NCBI GenBank assembly: GCA_020638395.1
Contig: JACKIP010000004.1
Span: 107,521 to 171,520 of the forward strand
Source: Rhodospirillales bacterium
GTDB taxonomy: Bacteria > Pseudomonadota > Alphaproteobacteria > Micavibrionales > Micavibrionaceae
Length of the DNA stretch: 64,000 nucleotides
Direction: 5' to 3'
Below are positions 7,102-15,006 of the stretch, piece after piece. The translations under genes and the position numbers were made by a program. Below the pieces are notes generated by a model. It was not told where the DNA came from and searched no databases. It saw only the letters and a list, made by a program, of their open reading frames with translations. Numbering within the stretch: position 1 is the stretch's first letter; each line of letters starts with the position of its first letter.

Positions 7102-9642
7102 CTAACCGTCCAGAACGTCCTTTACCTTTTCCGCCAGTTGTTTCAGGGTAAACGGCTTGGGCAGGAACGAAATATTATCGCCCAGATGATCTTTCAGGCG
7201 GTCTTCGGTATAGCCTGAAATAAAGATAATTTTCAATTTCGGGTTATCCTGCCGCAAGCGCTGCGCAAGGGTTGGCCCGTCCATATTCGGCATGACAACA
7301 TCAGAGATCAGCAGATCAATCGGTTTGGCATCTTTGCCGGTCATGATTTTCAACGCGTGCTCGCCGCTTTCTGCCGCCAGAACTTCATAGCCTTTATTCG
7401 ATAAAGCGCGGGTGCTGAACGTCCGGACCGCATCTTCATCTTCAACCAGAAGGATACACGCCGTTCCGGTCAGATCCTTGGGCTGGGTGGACTGGAGGGC
7501 CACATCATCCTCAAAAATATCCTCTTCCCGCTCTGGCGCCGCCACGCAGGGGAGATAGATTGTAAACGCCGTCCCGACTCCGACCTGACTTTCAACATCC
7601 AGATACCCGCCGGTCTGGCGAATAATTCCATAAACAGTCGCCAGCCCCAGACCGGTCCCCTGCCCGACATCCTTGGTGGTAAAGAACGGCTCCAGAACGC
7701 GGGACAGGTTTTCTTCCGGAATTCCACACCCGGTGTCCCTGACTTCAATCGCCGTCCATTTTCCGGGCGGCATTTCTTCCTCCCATAGATCCCGGGATTT
7801 TTTATTTTCATACGCAAATGTCCGAATGGTCAGATGTCCCCCGCCGCTGGCTTGCATGGCGTCACGGGCATTCACGGCCAGATTGATGAGCACCTGCTCC
7901 ATCTGCCCCTCATCAACCTTGACCAATCCCAGATTTTGCCCATGACTGACGTCAAGATCAATATTCGCACCGATCAGACGTCGCAGAAGATGAGATAGCT
8001 CTGTCAAAATATCGGTAATATCATGCACTTTCGGTTGCAGGGTTTGCTGCCGCGAAAACGCCAGAAGCTGCCGTACCAGATTCGCCGCGCGGTTAGAATT
8101 TTGCTTGATCTGCATAATATCTGAAAAAGACGGGTCACCCGGCTTGTGCCGCAGCAGTAACAGGTCACAGAACCCGGTCATTGCGGTGAGCAGATTGTTA
8201 AAGTCATGCGCAATCCCGCCCGCCAACTGGCCGATTGCCTGCATTTTCTGTGACTGGGCGAATTGTTCCTCCAGGACTTTTTGCTGCGTCACATCCAGGA
8301 AGTGCAATACAATGTTCTCACTGTCGCGGAACTTCCGGCCATAGAGCTGCACCACCACCGGCTCCTGATTTTTCACGGACAAAGACACATCAATCGGCAC
8401 ACTCATCCGCTCTTCCTGATGCAGTTTTTTGAGCTGTGGAAGCACCACCGCCAGATCATCGGCGCTGAGCAGGTCCTTGAGGCTTCCCAGACCATCTTTT
8501 GCCCCGTCCGAAATTCCAAGCATTTGCCCAAACGCTGTGTTGTAGTTCTCGATCCGGCCCTCCGGACTGACGATGGCAATCCCCAGAGGCGCTTCGTTAA
8601 AGAAGCGCTGGAATTTGTCTTCCGAGGCTTTTAACGCCAGACGCATACTGCGTTCCGTGGTCAGGTCATTTACCACGGCCCGTGTCCGGACTCGCCCATC
8701 TTCATCGCGCACAACGGTCTGGTTAATGCCGGCGAAGAAGGTTTTCCCCCCCGGCCCTTTCATCGTCACTTCGGCGATTTGCCGCATTCCCCCGTCTTTT
8801 TTGATATCATAGGGAGCCAGATGCGGCGGCAGATTGGAAATATAGGTATGAAGACGCCCTGTTTCCAGCAGAGTCGAAATATCCTCTCCGACCCAACGGG
8901 CAAAGGTTGCATTCACAAAAACAAACCGCCCCACTTCATTGACAGAGAAGAACCCAACCGGCGCATTATCGGTAAAGTCGATCAGCTTTTCCCGCTCCTC
9001 CCGGATGCTGAGGTCTATTTCCCGGCGCTGAGACACGTCATCAATGCGCCAGTGAATATATCCAGGAAAATCCGGAATCATTTGCATGGCGATTTCAAAC
9101 GTTTTTTCCTCGCCATTTAAAATGGTAAAAAGCTCGACGTTATTACTCATGCCGCGAGCGGCCTGATCCATCAGCAGCCCGAAGTTTTCCATTGCTTCGG
9201 TATTCTCTTCAAACAGCCGCGAAACACACCGGATCGATTCACAGGCTTCTTCGCTGCCTGAAGATCGAATCAGATCAGAAAAATTATTATTGTAGAAGAA
9301 CGTGTTTCCCTGAATATCTGTAATCAGCCGGGCACTGTGACTACCCTCGAACATTCTTTGCAGGAGGAGCGCCAGTTTTTGTTCCCGCTTGCGCCAGTAA
9401 AATGCCCGGTACAGCACATAGGTCAGGACGAAAAAGCCGGACACCATGCCCCCCGCCAGAAAAATCAGGTTGGCATCTACATTCAAAGACAACAACGTAA
9501 ACAGAAAAATACCAACATACAGCGCGAACAGCCCGACAAGAAAAAAGCTTTCATAGGGATTCGGTTTGTTCAGATCTTTGAACAATCTGGCTTTAACATC
9601 GTGTTTTTCAATGAATTTGGTATGGTCGACAGGGTGAGTCAT
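7102..9642 (-). CDS. cckA: Hybrid histidine kinase/phosphatase CckA
   Basis: CckA feeds phosphate through ChpT to CtrA, the master regulator of the alphaproteobacterial cell cycle and motility. The 846-residue protein has two N-terminal membrane helices (about 30-52 and 58-82) and two or more PAS domains (about 100-450). The dimerisation domain carries His479 in GGIAHDFNNLLTAM. The HATPase has NLAVNARDAM, DTGCGIPEE and GTGLGLATVYGI. A C-terminal receiver carries the phospho-acceptor Asp781 (ISDVVMPNMDG). The stretch after the histidine (GFCDLLLLRHKPGD, MQIKQNSNRAANLVRQ) is specific to CckA. flhB lies 46 bp upstream on the same strand, a link to motility genes. chpT and ctrA are not in the window. 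Confidence 0.95.
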   Translation of the reverse strand: MTHPVDHTKFIEKHDVKARLFKDLNKPNPYESFFLVGLFALYVGIFLFTLLSLNVDANLIFLAGGMVSGFFVLTYVLYRAFYWRKREQKLALLLQRMFEGSHSARLITDIQGNTFFYNNNFSDLIRSSGSEEACESIRCVSRLFEENTEAMENFGLLMDQAARGMSNNVELFTILNGEEKTFEIAMQMIPDFPGYIHWRIDDVSQRREIDLSIREEREKLIDFTDNAPVGFFSVNEVGRFVFVNATFARWVGEDISTLLETGRLHTYISNLPPHLAPYDIKKDGGMRQIAEVTMKGPGGKTFFAGINQTVVRDEDGRVRTRAVVNDLTTERSMRLALKASEDKFQRFFNEAPLGIAIVSPEGRIENYNTAFGQMLGISDGAKDGLGSLKDLLSADDLAVVLPQLKKLHQEERMSVPIDVSLSVKNQEPVVVQLYGRKFRDSENIVLHFLDVTQQKVLEEQFAQSQKMQAIGQLAGGIAHDFNNLLTAMTGFCDLLLLRHKPGDPSFSDIMQIKQNSNRAANLVRQLLAFSRQQTLQPKVHDITDILTELSHLLRRLIGANIDLDVSHGQNLGLVKVDEGQMEQVLINLAVNARDAMQASGGGHLTIRTFAYENKKSRDLWEEEMPPGKWTAIEVRDTGCGIPEENLSRVLEPFFTTKDVGQGTGLGLATVYGIIRQTGGYLDVESQVGVGTAFTIYLPCVAAPEREEDIFEDDVALQSTQPKDLTGTACILLVEDEDAVRTFSTRALSNKGYEVLAAESGEHALKIMTGKDAKPIDLLISDVVMPNMDGPTLAQRLRQDNPKLKIIFISGYTEDRLKDHLGDNISFLPKPFTLKQLAEKVKDVLDG

Positions 9643-9688
9643 GGTTTTAGTATCTTGCCAGAAAAAGCGGGGAAACGGTACAGGTGAT

Positions 9689-10756
9689 TCACAAGCGGCC
9701 TTTTTGCCGGAATACGAAAGAAATCACCTTGGCCACCGCCTGATACTGTTCTGCCGGGATAGTCTGGTCAACCTCAACCAGATCATACAAACTCCGCGCC
9801 AGCGGCTTATCTTCGTAAATGATAATATTATGCTCTTTTGCGACCTCACGGATGCGGAGGGCGACATTATCCTGCCCTTTTGCCAGACACAGGGGCGCGT
9901 CCATCGTCTCCGGATCATATTTCAACGCAATCGCATAGTGAGTCGGGTTCGTGATAATCACATCCGCCTGCGGCACCGCCTGCATCATTCTTTGCCGGGC
10001 TTTTTCCCCGCGCAACTGCCGTAATCTAGCGCGCACATGCGGATCCCCTTCGGCCTGCCGGTACTCGTCCTTGACTTCCTGCTTGCTCATACGCATTTTC
10101 TGGTAATGCTGCTGCCGCTGGAACACCAGATCAATCACAGCCACCACCAGCAGCACCATCAAAACCCCCGCCATCATACGCAGGACCAGCAATTCCAGTT
10201 CATGAAGGAATAGCGGCACGGGCAGCCCCACCAGATGCTCCACACCGCCGAAGAACGGATAGAGCAAAAAGAATCCGACGGCCCCCACCAGCGCCAGCTT
10301 GAAAATCCCTTTTACAAATTCCATGAATGACCGTTTGGAAAAGATACGACCAAATCCTTTGACCGGAGAAATTTTATCAATATTCGGGCTCAGAGATTCC
10401 GGCGCAAATAGAGGGCCAACCTGCGCAAACGGCCCGATAAACGCTGCAAACATTAAAAACAGAAACGGCAGAGCCAGAATGCTGAGAACTTTTAAAACCG
10501 AGCCACCCAGCAAACTCTCCAGCCCCCCCGGCAGCTCCGGCATCCGGTGCGCCTGCGCGATGAATTCCCGCATATAAGCCGATAAATCCCCCATAATTCC
10601 GGGAGCCATCCCCACAATCAGCAGTGTTGCCGCCAGCAACATGATCCAGTTATTCACCTCGCGGCTCAGCGCAACCTGCCCCTTTTTGCGCGCCTCATCC
10701 AGCTTTTTCTGGGTGGGTTCTTCGGTCTTCTGGGTGTCGTCCTGCTCGTCACTCAT
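9689..10756 (-). CDS. flhB: Flagellar type III export switch protein FlhB
   Basis: Membrane component of the flagellar export gate that switches substrates from rod/hook to filament. 355 residues: a basic, hydrophilic N-terminus (QKTEEPTQKKLDEARKKGQ), four membrane helices (between about 30 and 215), a linker, and the cytoplasmic domain with the autocleavage motif NPTH at Asn270-Pro271, followed by YAIALKYD. fliR, its usual upstream partner, is absent; tag lies upstream instead, 12 bp away. The other export gene in the window, flhA, lies 7 kb away. Confidence 0.96.
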   Translation of the reverse strand: MSDEQDDTQKTEEPTQKKLDEARKKGQVALSREVNNWIMLLAATLLIVGMAPGIMGDLSAYMREFIAQAHRMPELPGGLESLLGGSVLKVLSILALPFLFLMFAAFIGPFAQVGPLFAPESLSPNIDKISPVKGFGRIFSKRSFMEFVKGIFKLALVGAVGFFLLYPFFGGVEHLVGLPVPLFLHELELLVLRMMAGVLMVLLVVAVIDLVFQRQQHYQKMRMSKQEVKDEYRQAEGDPHVRARLRQLRGEKARQRMMQAVPQADVIITNPTHYAIALKYDPETMDAPLCLAKGQDNVALRIREVAKEHNIIIYEDKPLARSLYDLVEVDQTIPAEQYQAVAKVISFVFRQKGRL

Positions 10757-10768
10757 GACTTTAGTTTA

Positions 10769-11350
10769 TCAGATTTTGCAGGCGTTGCGGATAAAACATC
10801 CCTCGACATGATCGTTCACCATCCCCATCGCCTGCAGAAACGCATAGGCCGTCGTTGGCCCGACGAAAGAAAATCCGCGTTTTTTTAAATCTTTGGAGAG
10901 TGCGATTGATTCGGGAGAGGTTGCCCGGAGAGACGGGGACACATCGCCTGCGGCATACGGCTTTAAATACGCATAGAAAGATCCATATTCTTTAATTAAA
11001 TCAACCATTTTTTGTGCGTTGTTAATAACAGATCTTATCTTTTGTCCATGCCGGACAATCCCGTCATTTTGCAGCAGGCGCGCCACGTCGGAGTCGTCAT
11101 ATGCGGCAATTTTTCGAAAATCAAACCCGTCGAAGGCGGCCCGAAAATTTTCCCGTTTGCGCAGAATTGTAATCCAGCTTAATCCTGCCTGAAATCCTTC
11201 AAGACACAGCTTTTCAAACAAGCGGATATCATCGGTTTGCAGCCGCCCCCATTCCGAATCGTGATATGCCACATAAAGAGGATCATCCCCGCACCACCAG
11301 CAGCGCGGCTGTCCATCCCGCCCCAGAATCAGGCGCTCACACTCCATCAC
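10769..11350 (-). CDS. tag: DNA-3-methyladenine glycosylase I
   Basis: Removes 3-methyladenine from alkylated DNA to start base excision repair. 193 residues with the family's N-terminal CWWCGDDPLYVAYHDSEWG, FEKLCLEGFQAGLSW, and the C-terminal DHVEGCFI that supplies the zinc-binding His and Cys. Its start overlaps the end of the upstream AsmA-like gene by 14 bp, so it belongs to the crcB-rluC-AsmA-like-tag run. It is an unusual insertion between that run and flhB. Confidence 0.95.
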   Translation of the reverse strand: MMECERLILGRDGQPRCWWCGDDPLYVAYHDSEWGRLQTDDIRLFEKLCLEGFQAGLSWITILRKRENFRAAFDGFDFRKIAAYDDSDVARLLQNDGIVRHGQKIRSVINNAQKMVDLIKEYGSFYAYLKPYAAGDVSPSLRATSPESIALSKDLKKRGFSFVGPTTAYAFLQAMGMVNDHVEGCFIRNACKI

Positions 11351-12383
11351 CAGCGCCCTCTTTCACCTCTGCGGCAGGTGCAACAGGAATAGCAGGAACG
11401 GCGGGAATAATGGCAGGCGATAATTCTTCCGGCATGGGAGACTCCCGGCATGACAGCAGTTGAGGCTGCTCAATATCCGGCATCATCTGAATCTGCAAAT
11501 AATCCATATCGGACAACCGGCAGGAAATCCGCAGAATTTCAGAGAAATCCGGATCAGAAATATTTTTCAGGAATACGGCGTTAACCGGCTCTTCCGCAGA
11601 GTCCGCCGCTTCTTTTACGACGACCGTCCCCATGGGAAGAATCCGCAGGACCGGCTGATGTTCTTTGCTTAGCACAAATTCCTGTGCGGCTCCCTCCCCG
11701 CCAAACGTTCCCTGATAGGCATGATCCCCGACCATGACCTCCCATGTCCGGGCAAAAGGATGTTGCCTGCCATCCCCTTTGGCAGAAACCGTCTCTTCCT
11801 GCATAGCATCGCTGCGCCCGGACAGGGTTACAGTTTCATCCAGCCCCCCCTGCCACTGCACATCCCGTGGCACTCTGTATCCGGCTCCGGATCGCTCCAA
11901 AGGAATATCAACATGATACGTAACCTTGTTATACTGCCCGTCCAGAGAGAGGGTCGCCCGCCCCGCCTCAGGGATCAATTTCGCCGCATCCAGAGTATAT
12001 CCGTCATATCCCAGCAAGGTCACGCCCTCGACATGAAACCTCTCTATGATCGGATTTCCCCAGAAAACGCTCCAAAATGGAAGCGAGAATTGCAGCTTCC
12101 GCACCAGAAAGCTGTCCCCGCCGAATGCACCGGACTCCAGTTGTTTGGTAAAGAGCACATACTCCCCATCAAACATCAGATCCGGGAACAGGCGGGCATC
12201 GTGTAACGTGCCAATCTGGACCTGCGCACCGGAAATGGCGGACGCCATCTCTTCCACCCTTTTTTTCCAGCTTTCGGAATTTCCTCCAAAGGCTGACAGG
12301 ATCACCAGTCCCAGCGCAAACAACGCCGCAAACACCAACAGCGTATATATCAGGATTTTGAATAGAATTTTGAAAATTTTCAT
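11337..12383 (-). CDS. Membrane-anchored AsmA-like protein of unknown function
   Basis: 348 residues with one N-terminal membrane helix (about 8-32), then a beta-rich periplasmic part. WKKRVEEMASAISGAQVQIG and IERFHVEGVTLL resemble the start of AsmA/DUF748-type domains, which span the envelope and are linked to lipid transport. The C-terminus is Pro/Ala/Glu-rich. It starts within the last 4 bases of rluC and ends 14 bp inside tag, so it is translationally coupled to both. The AsmA assignment is tentative. Confidence 0.6.
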   Translation of the reverse strand: MKIFKILFKILIYTLLVFAALFALGLVILSAFGGNSESWKKRVEEMASAISGAQVQIGTLHDARLFPDLMFDGEYVLFTKQLESGAFGGDSFLVRKLQFSLPFWSVFWGNPIIERFHVEGVTLLGYDGYTLDAAKLIPEAGRATLSLDGQYNKVTYHVDIPLERSGAGYRVPRDVQWQGGLDETVTLSGRSDAMQEETVSAKGDGRQHPFARTWEVMVGDHAYQGTFGGEGAAQEFVLSKEHQPVLRILPMGTVVVKEAADSAEEPVNAVFLKNISDPDFSEILRISCRLSDMDYLQIQMMPDIEQPQLLSCRESPMPEELSPAIIPAVPAIPVAPAAEVKEGAGDGV

Positions 12384-13357
12384 GACTTACCTTTGAATTC
12401 AACAGAGATATTTTTGTCTTGAAATCCAAACTCTTGCCACCCCTTTTTAATGTCATGTGGCAACGGGGCGTGCAGCTCTATTTTTTTCTTTGTCAGCGGA
12501 TGCGAAAAGCTGAGAAATGCGGCATGCAGGTGAACCCGCGGTGCAAGGTTTTGCGCGAGAAACGGCTCTGGATCATAGCCGTATTTTTTATCTCCAATCA
12601 GGGGACATTTCAGAATATGCGCCGCATGTGCCCGAATCTGGTGCGTGCGTCCGGTACGGGGGCGAAATACGATAAAAGCGACCTTTTTCCCGGCCGTATC
12701 CACCACCTGATAATCGGTGATTGCATATTGCCCCTCTTCATCGACGACGACTTTTTCTTTATCTTTCCCGGTCGATTTCATCAGAGGCGCATTGACGGTC
12801 CCCTCGTAAATTTCCGGAGCGGGACTCACCAATGCCCAGTACTGTTTTTCAATATCTTTACCTTTGAACATAAACCCCAGCTCCCGCACGGCTGCGGCAG
12901 AGCGCGCCAAAAGCAACACGCCGCTGGTTTCGCGGTCCAGCCGGTGCACAAGGCGCGGCACGATTCCTTTTTTATTTTTCAGCCCCTCCAGCAGACCGTC
13001 AATATGCCGCCGGATATTGGTCCCGCCCTGCGTGGCGATGTCGCCCGGCTTGTTCAGAGCAATCAGATCTCCATCATCGTAAATCACCAGCGACTTGATA
13101 AACGCCCGGTCTTTATCGGTCAGAATGTATTTATCCGTCACCGGATCGGGAATTGTGACTGGCGGAATGCGGACATCCTGCCCGACCGCCAGCTTTTGAT
13201 CGGCCTTGGCGCGCTTTCCATCAACCCGCACCTGCCCGGTCCGGATAATTTTAAAAATCAGGGATTGCGGCACTGCGCCCAGCTCCCGCTTTAACCAGCG
13301 ATCCAGCCTCTGCCCTTCATTGGCTTCACTGACCTGAATGTGACGCGCTTCACTCAT
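12380..13357 (-). CDS. rluC: Ribosomal large-subunit pseudouridine synthase (RluC/RluD family)
   Basis: Converts specific 23S rRNA uridines to pseudouridine. 325 residues: an S4 RNA-binding domain at about 12-75 (QRLDRWLKREL, IRTGQVRVDGKRAK), then the catalytic domain with the HRLDRETSGVLLLAR motif, whose Asp is catalytic, and the late FRPRTGRTHQIRAH motif. I start at 13357 because this gives an ATGA overlap with the crcB stop and a complete S4 domain; the longer open frame to 13687 only runs antiparallel in phase through crcB. The RluC versus RluD choice is not certain. Confidence 0.93.
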   Translation of the reverse strand: MSEARHIQVSEANEGQRLDRWLKRELGAVPQSLIFKIIRTGQVRVDGKRAKADQKLAVGQDVRIPPVTIPDPVTDKYILTDKDRAFIKSLVIYDDGDLIALNKPGDIATQGGTNIRRHIDGLLEGLKNKKGIVPRLVHRLDRETSGVLLLARSAAAVRELGFMFKGKDIEKQYWALVSPAPEIYEGTVNAPLMKSTGKDKEKVVVDEEGQYAITDYQVVDTAGKKVAFIVFRPRTGRTHQIRAHAAHILKCPLIGDKKYGYDPEPFLAQNLAPRVHLHAAFLSFSHPLTKKKIELHAPLPHDIKKGWQEFGFQDKNISVEFKGKS

Positions 13358-13734
13358 ACCATAAACTTTCCAATTAAAAATGAGGCGCCGACAAAGGCGC
13401 AGAGAGACAAAATGACGGAGGCCGCCACGTATAAAAGAAACATCATATATTCCCCGCGCATGTAAATCGTCATCGCATCCAGAGAAAAGGTCGAAAAGGT
13501 GGTAAAGGCCCCCAGAAATCCCACCGTCAGGAACAGGCGGATTTCCTGCGACGGATTCCCATAGCGGGCAAACACGGACACCAGCAGCCCCATCAGAAAA
13601 CAGCCCAGAACATTGGCGCACAACGTTCCGAACGGAAATGACTGTTTTAAAAACGATCCCACACCGACATTGACCCCGTGACGGCACAATGCCCCCAAAG
13701 CGCCCCCCGCCGCGATTGCCAAAAGAGAATACAT
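13354..13734 (-). CDS. crcB: Fluoride ion channel CrcB/Fluc
   Basis: A 126-residue, four-helix membrane protein that exports fluoride as a dual-topology dimer. The GGALGALCRHG motif at the N-terminus, GTLCANVLGCFLMG and GFLGAFTTFSTFS (the Phe-box lining the pore) are all present. It leads an operon with rluC (4-bp overlap). No fluoride riboswitch pattern is visible in the short upstream region, which instead carries a dispersed repeat. Confidence 0.95.
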   Translation of the reverse strand: MYSLLAIAAGGALGALCRHGVNVGVGSFLKQSFPFGTLCANVLGCFLMGLLVSVFARYGNPSQEIRLFLTVGFLGAFTTFSTFSLDAMTIYMRGEYMMFLLYVAASVILSLCAFVGASFLIGKFMV

Positions 13735-13790
13735 CGCTCTATATAAACGATTCAGAGCGATGATTGCAAAGGGAGTTTTGTCTTACCGTT

Positions 13791-13866
13791 TAGCGCCTCT
13801 CAATTCCGTCATTACACGGCATCGTCCGTGTAATCCATATGTCGAAAATTTAAGTTTTGAGGGGCA
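13791..13866. repeat. Dispersed palindromic repeat (CCTCAATTnCGTCATnACACGG type)
   Basis: The block reads CTCAATTCCGTCATTACACGG, then CCGTGTAATCCATAT, and ends AAGTTTTGAGGGG. The same pieces recur near 20140, 28310, 28800, 36745, 39280, 41735, 50725 and 58250. The core forms a hairpin (TTACACGG / CCGTGTAA). It occupies the gap between crcB and the next gene. Confidence 0.75.
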
Positions 13867-13873
13867 ATAAGGC

Positions 13874-14458
13874 CTACTGACCAGCCGGTGCCGGGGCCTC
13901 TGCTTGTTGTGCAGGAGGAACGCAACGAACCGCGTATTCTTCCTCACCTTTTTTAACAGAGATATATTTTGGCTTATCCTTTCCATAAATGTGGCACTCC
14001 GCCAAATCGCCAAACGTCTGATTGGTCTTATCTGTCATAGATCTTTGATTCGGCAGAGCCGCCAACCGGGCCTGCTCCCGATCGGATCCGGCTTGCATCG
14101 CCGTGAGTGCGTCATTCTGAAGCAACACCCCGGTCCCGGCAAAACAGGCAAAGCTCACCGTTAGTGCCGTAACCACCTTCTTTACAGAATCCTTGCCGGA
14201 AGAAGAAAAAATACCTGCAAATCCGAGCCCGATAGACAGAACCCCACTCCCAGCCGCAATAATAGGGTTGGAAGCCATTTGAGCGGCTGCCACCGATGCT
14301 GATACACAAGAGGCCGAAGCAGTGGCGGCCTGCAATTTATACTCATCCACAAAATCAGCAACCCGCTCCCAAACGGCACTGAGTTTCTCACCCAGCCCGC
14401 CAGCTTCTCTTGCCTCATGAGGCGCATTTTCTGCTTCTGTGTTAGCTCTTGCTGACAT
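13874..14458 (-). CDS. Unknown membrane protein
   Basis: 194 residues: a hydrophilic N-terminus, two or three hydrophobic stretches (about 50-85, rich in Ala/Gly/Ser, and about 93-112), then a periplasmic or cytosolic tail with two cysteines (AECHIY, VRCVPP) and a Pro/Ala-rich end. I do not recognise a family. It stands alone between dispersed repeats; AGGAATG precedes the start. Confidence 0.6.
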   Translation of the reverse strand: MSARANTEAENAPHEAREAGGLGEKLSAVWERVADFVDEYKLQAATASASCVSASVAAAQMASNPIIAAGSGVLSIGLGFAGIFSSSGKDSVKKVVTALTVSFACFAGTGVLLQNDALTAMQAGSDREQARLAALPNQRSMTDKTNQTFGDLAECHIYGKDKPKYISVKKGEEEYAVRCVPPAQQAEAPAPAGQ

Positions 14459-14530
14459 TATGGCATTCCTCTATTTGTTACGTGATAAATATAGGCGGCA
14501 TCATAGACCGCATCCAAAAATATGTCAATA

Positions 14531-14692
14531 TATAGTAATTCCGTCTAAAAATAAGACATTCGTCATTCCCCGGATTTTCGCAGAAAATCCTAGTGAATCC
14601 ATAAATACCAATGGATTGCCTTAGAATTTTCTGCGAAAATTCAGGCAATGACGGTGTTATAAAATGTCTTAAAATTAAGCCAAAGCACTATA
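14531..14692. repeat. MITE-like element, family B, copy 1
   Basis: 162 bp, with TATAGTAATT at the left end and AAAGCACTATA at the right, so both ends begin TATAGT when read inward. Inside are two hairpins: GGATTTTCGCAGAAAATCC, and AGAATTTTCTGCGAAAATTC flanked by ATTGCC/GGCAAT. Near-identical copies lie at 37540-37712 and 58343-58516 (inverted). TA-bounded, hairpin-rich, non-coding elements of this size look like MITEs moved by an IS630/Tc1-type transposase; that last step is inference. Confidence 0.8.
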
Positions 14693-14956
14693 TTTTAGGA
14701 CATTTCTCGGTGACGCCTCCCACACGCCTTTGTTTGTGATTTTTCACCACGGAGGCACGGAGGGCGCAGATGTTTTTGTAAAAACCGAAAGAACTTTGTT
14801 TTACTTTGTCTTACTTTGCGGTTCAAAATTTATTGTTTCATCGTTCACGCGATGGACGCGAAGGCGGCGCAATGGGCGCAAGGTATTCTCTGTGTACTCT
14901 GTAGTTAAAAATTAACAGGAATCACACACACAGAGCCAGGTCATGACGGGAACATT
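14693..14956. repeat. Dispersed repeat, family A (CACGGAGGCACGGAGG type)
   Basis: Non-coding. The block begins TTTAGGACATTTCTCGGTG, continues with CACCACGGAGGCACGGAGG and AACTTTGTTTTACTTTGTC, and ends with a half-palindrome (ATCACACACACAGAGCC). Related copies lie near 20190, 28360, 28600 (inverted), 37720, 39160, 51000, 53840, 58290 and 63960. With the MITE before it, this explains the 14459-15006 gap. Confidence 0.75.
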
Positions 14957-15006
14957 TTAAAAACTCTGCCTTGCCGCGGGCGCGAAATCTCTATAAAAGA
15001 GAGGGC

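Noticed and set aside
13358..13687. An upstream extension of the rluC frame by 110 codons
   Set aside because: It overlaps crcB in another frame; the S4 domain begins after 13357 and that ATG makes an ATGA overlap with crcB.
13735..13873. A fluoride riboswitch before crcB
   Set aside because: The upstream region shows a dispersed palindrome and no recognisable riboswitch core.
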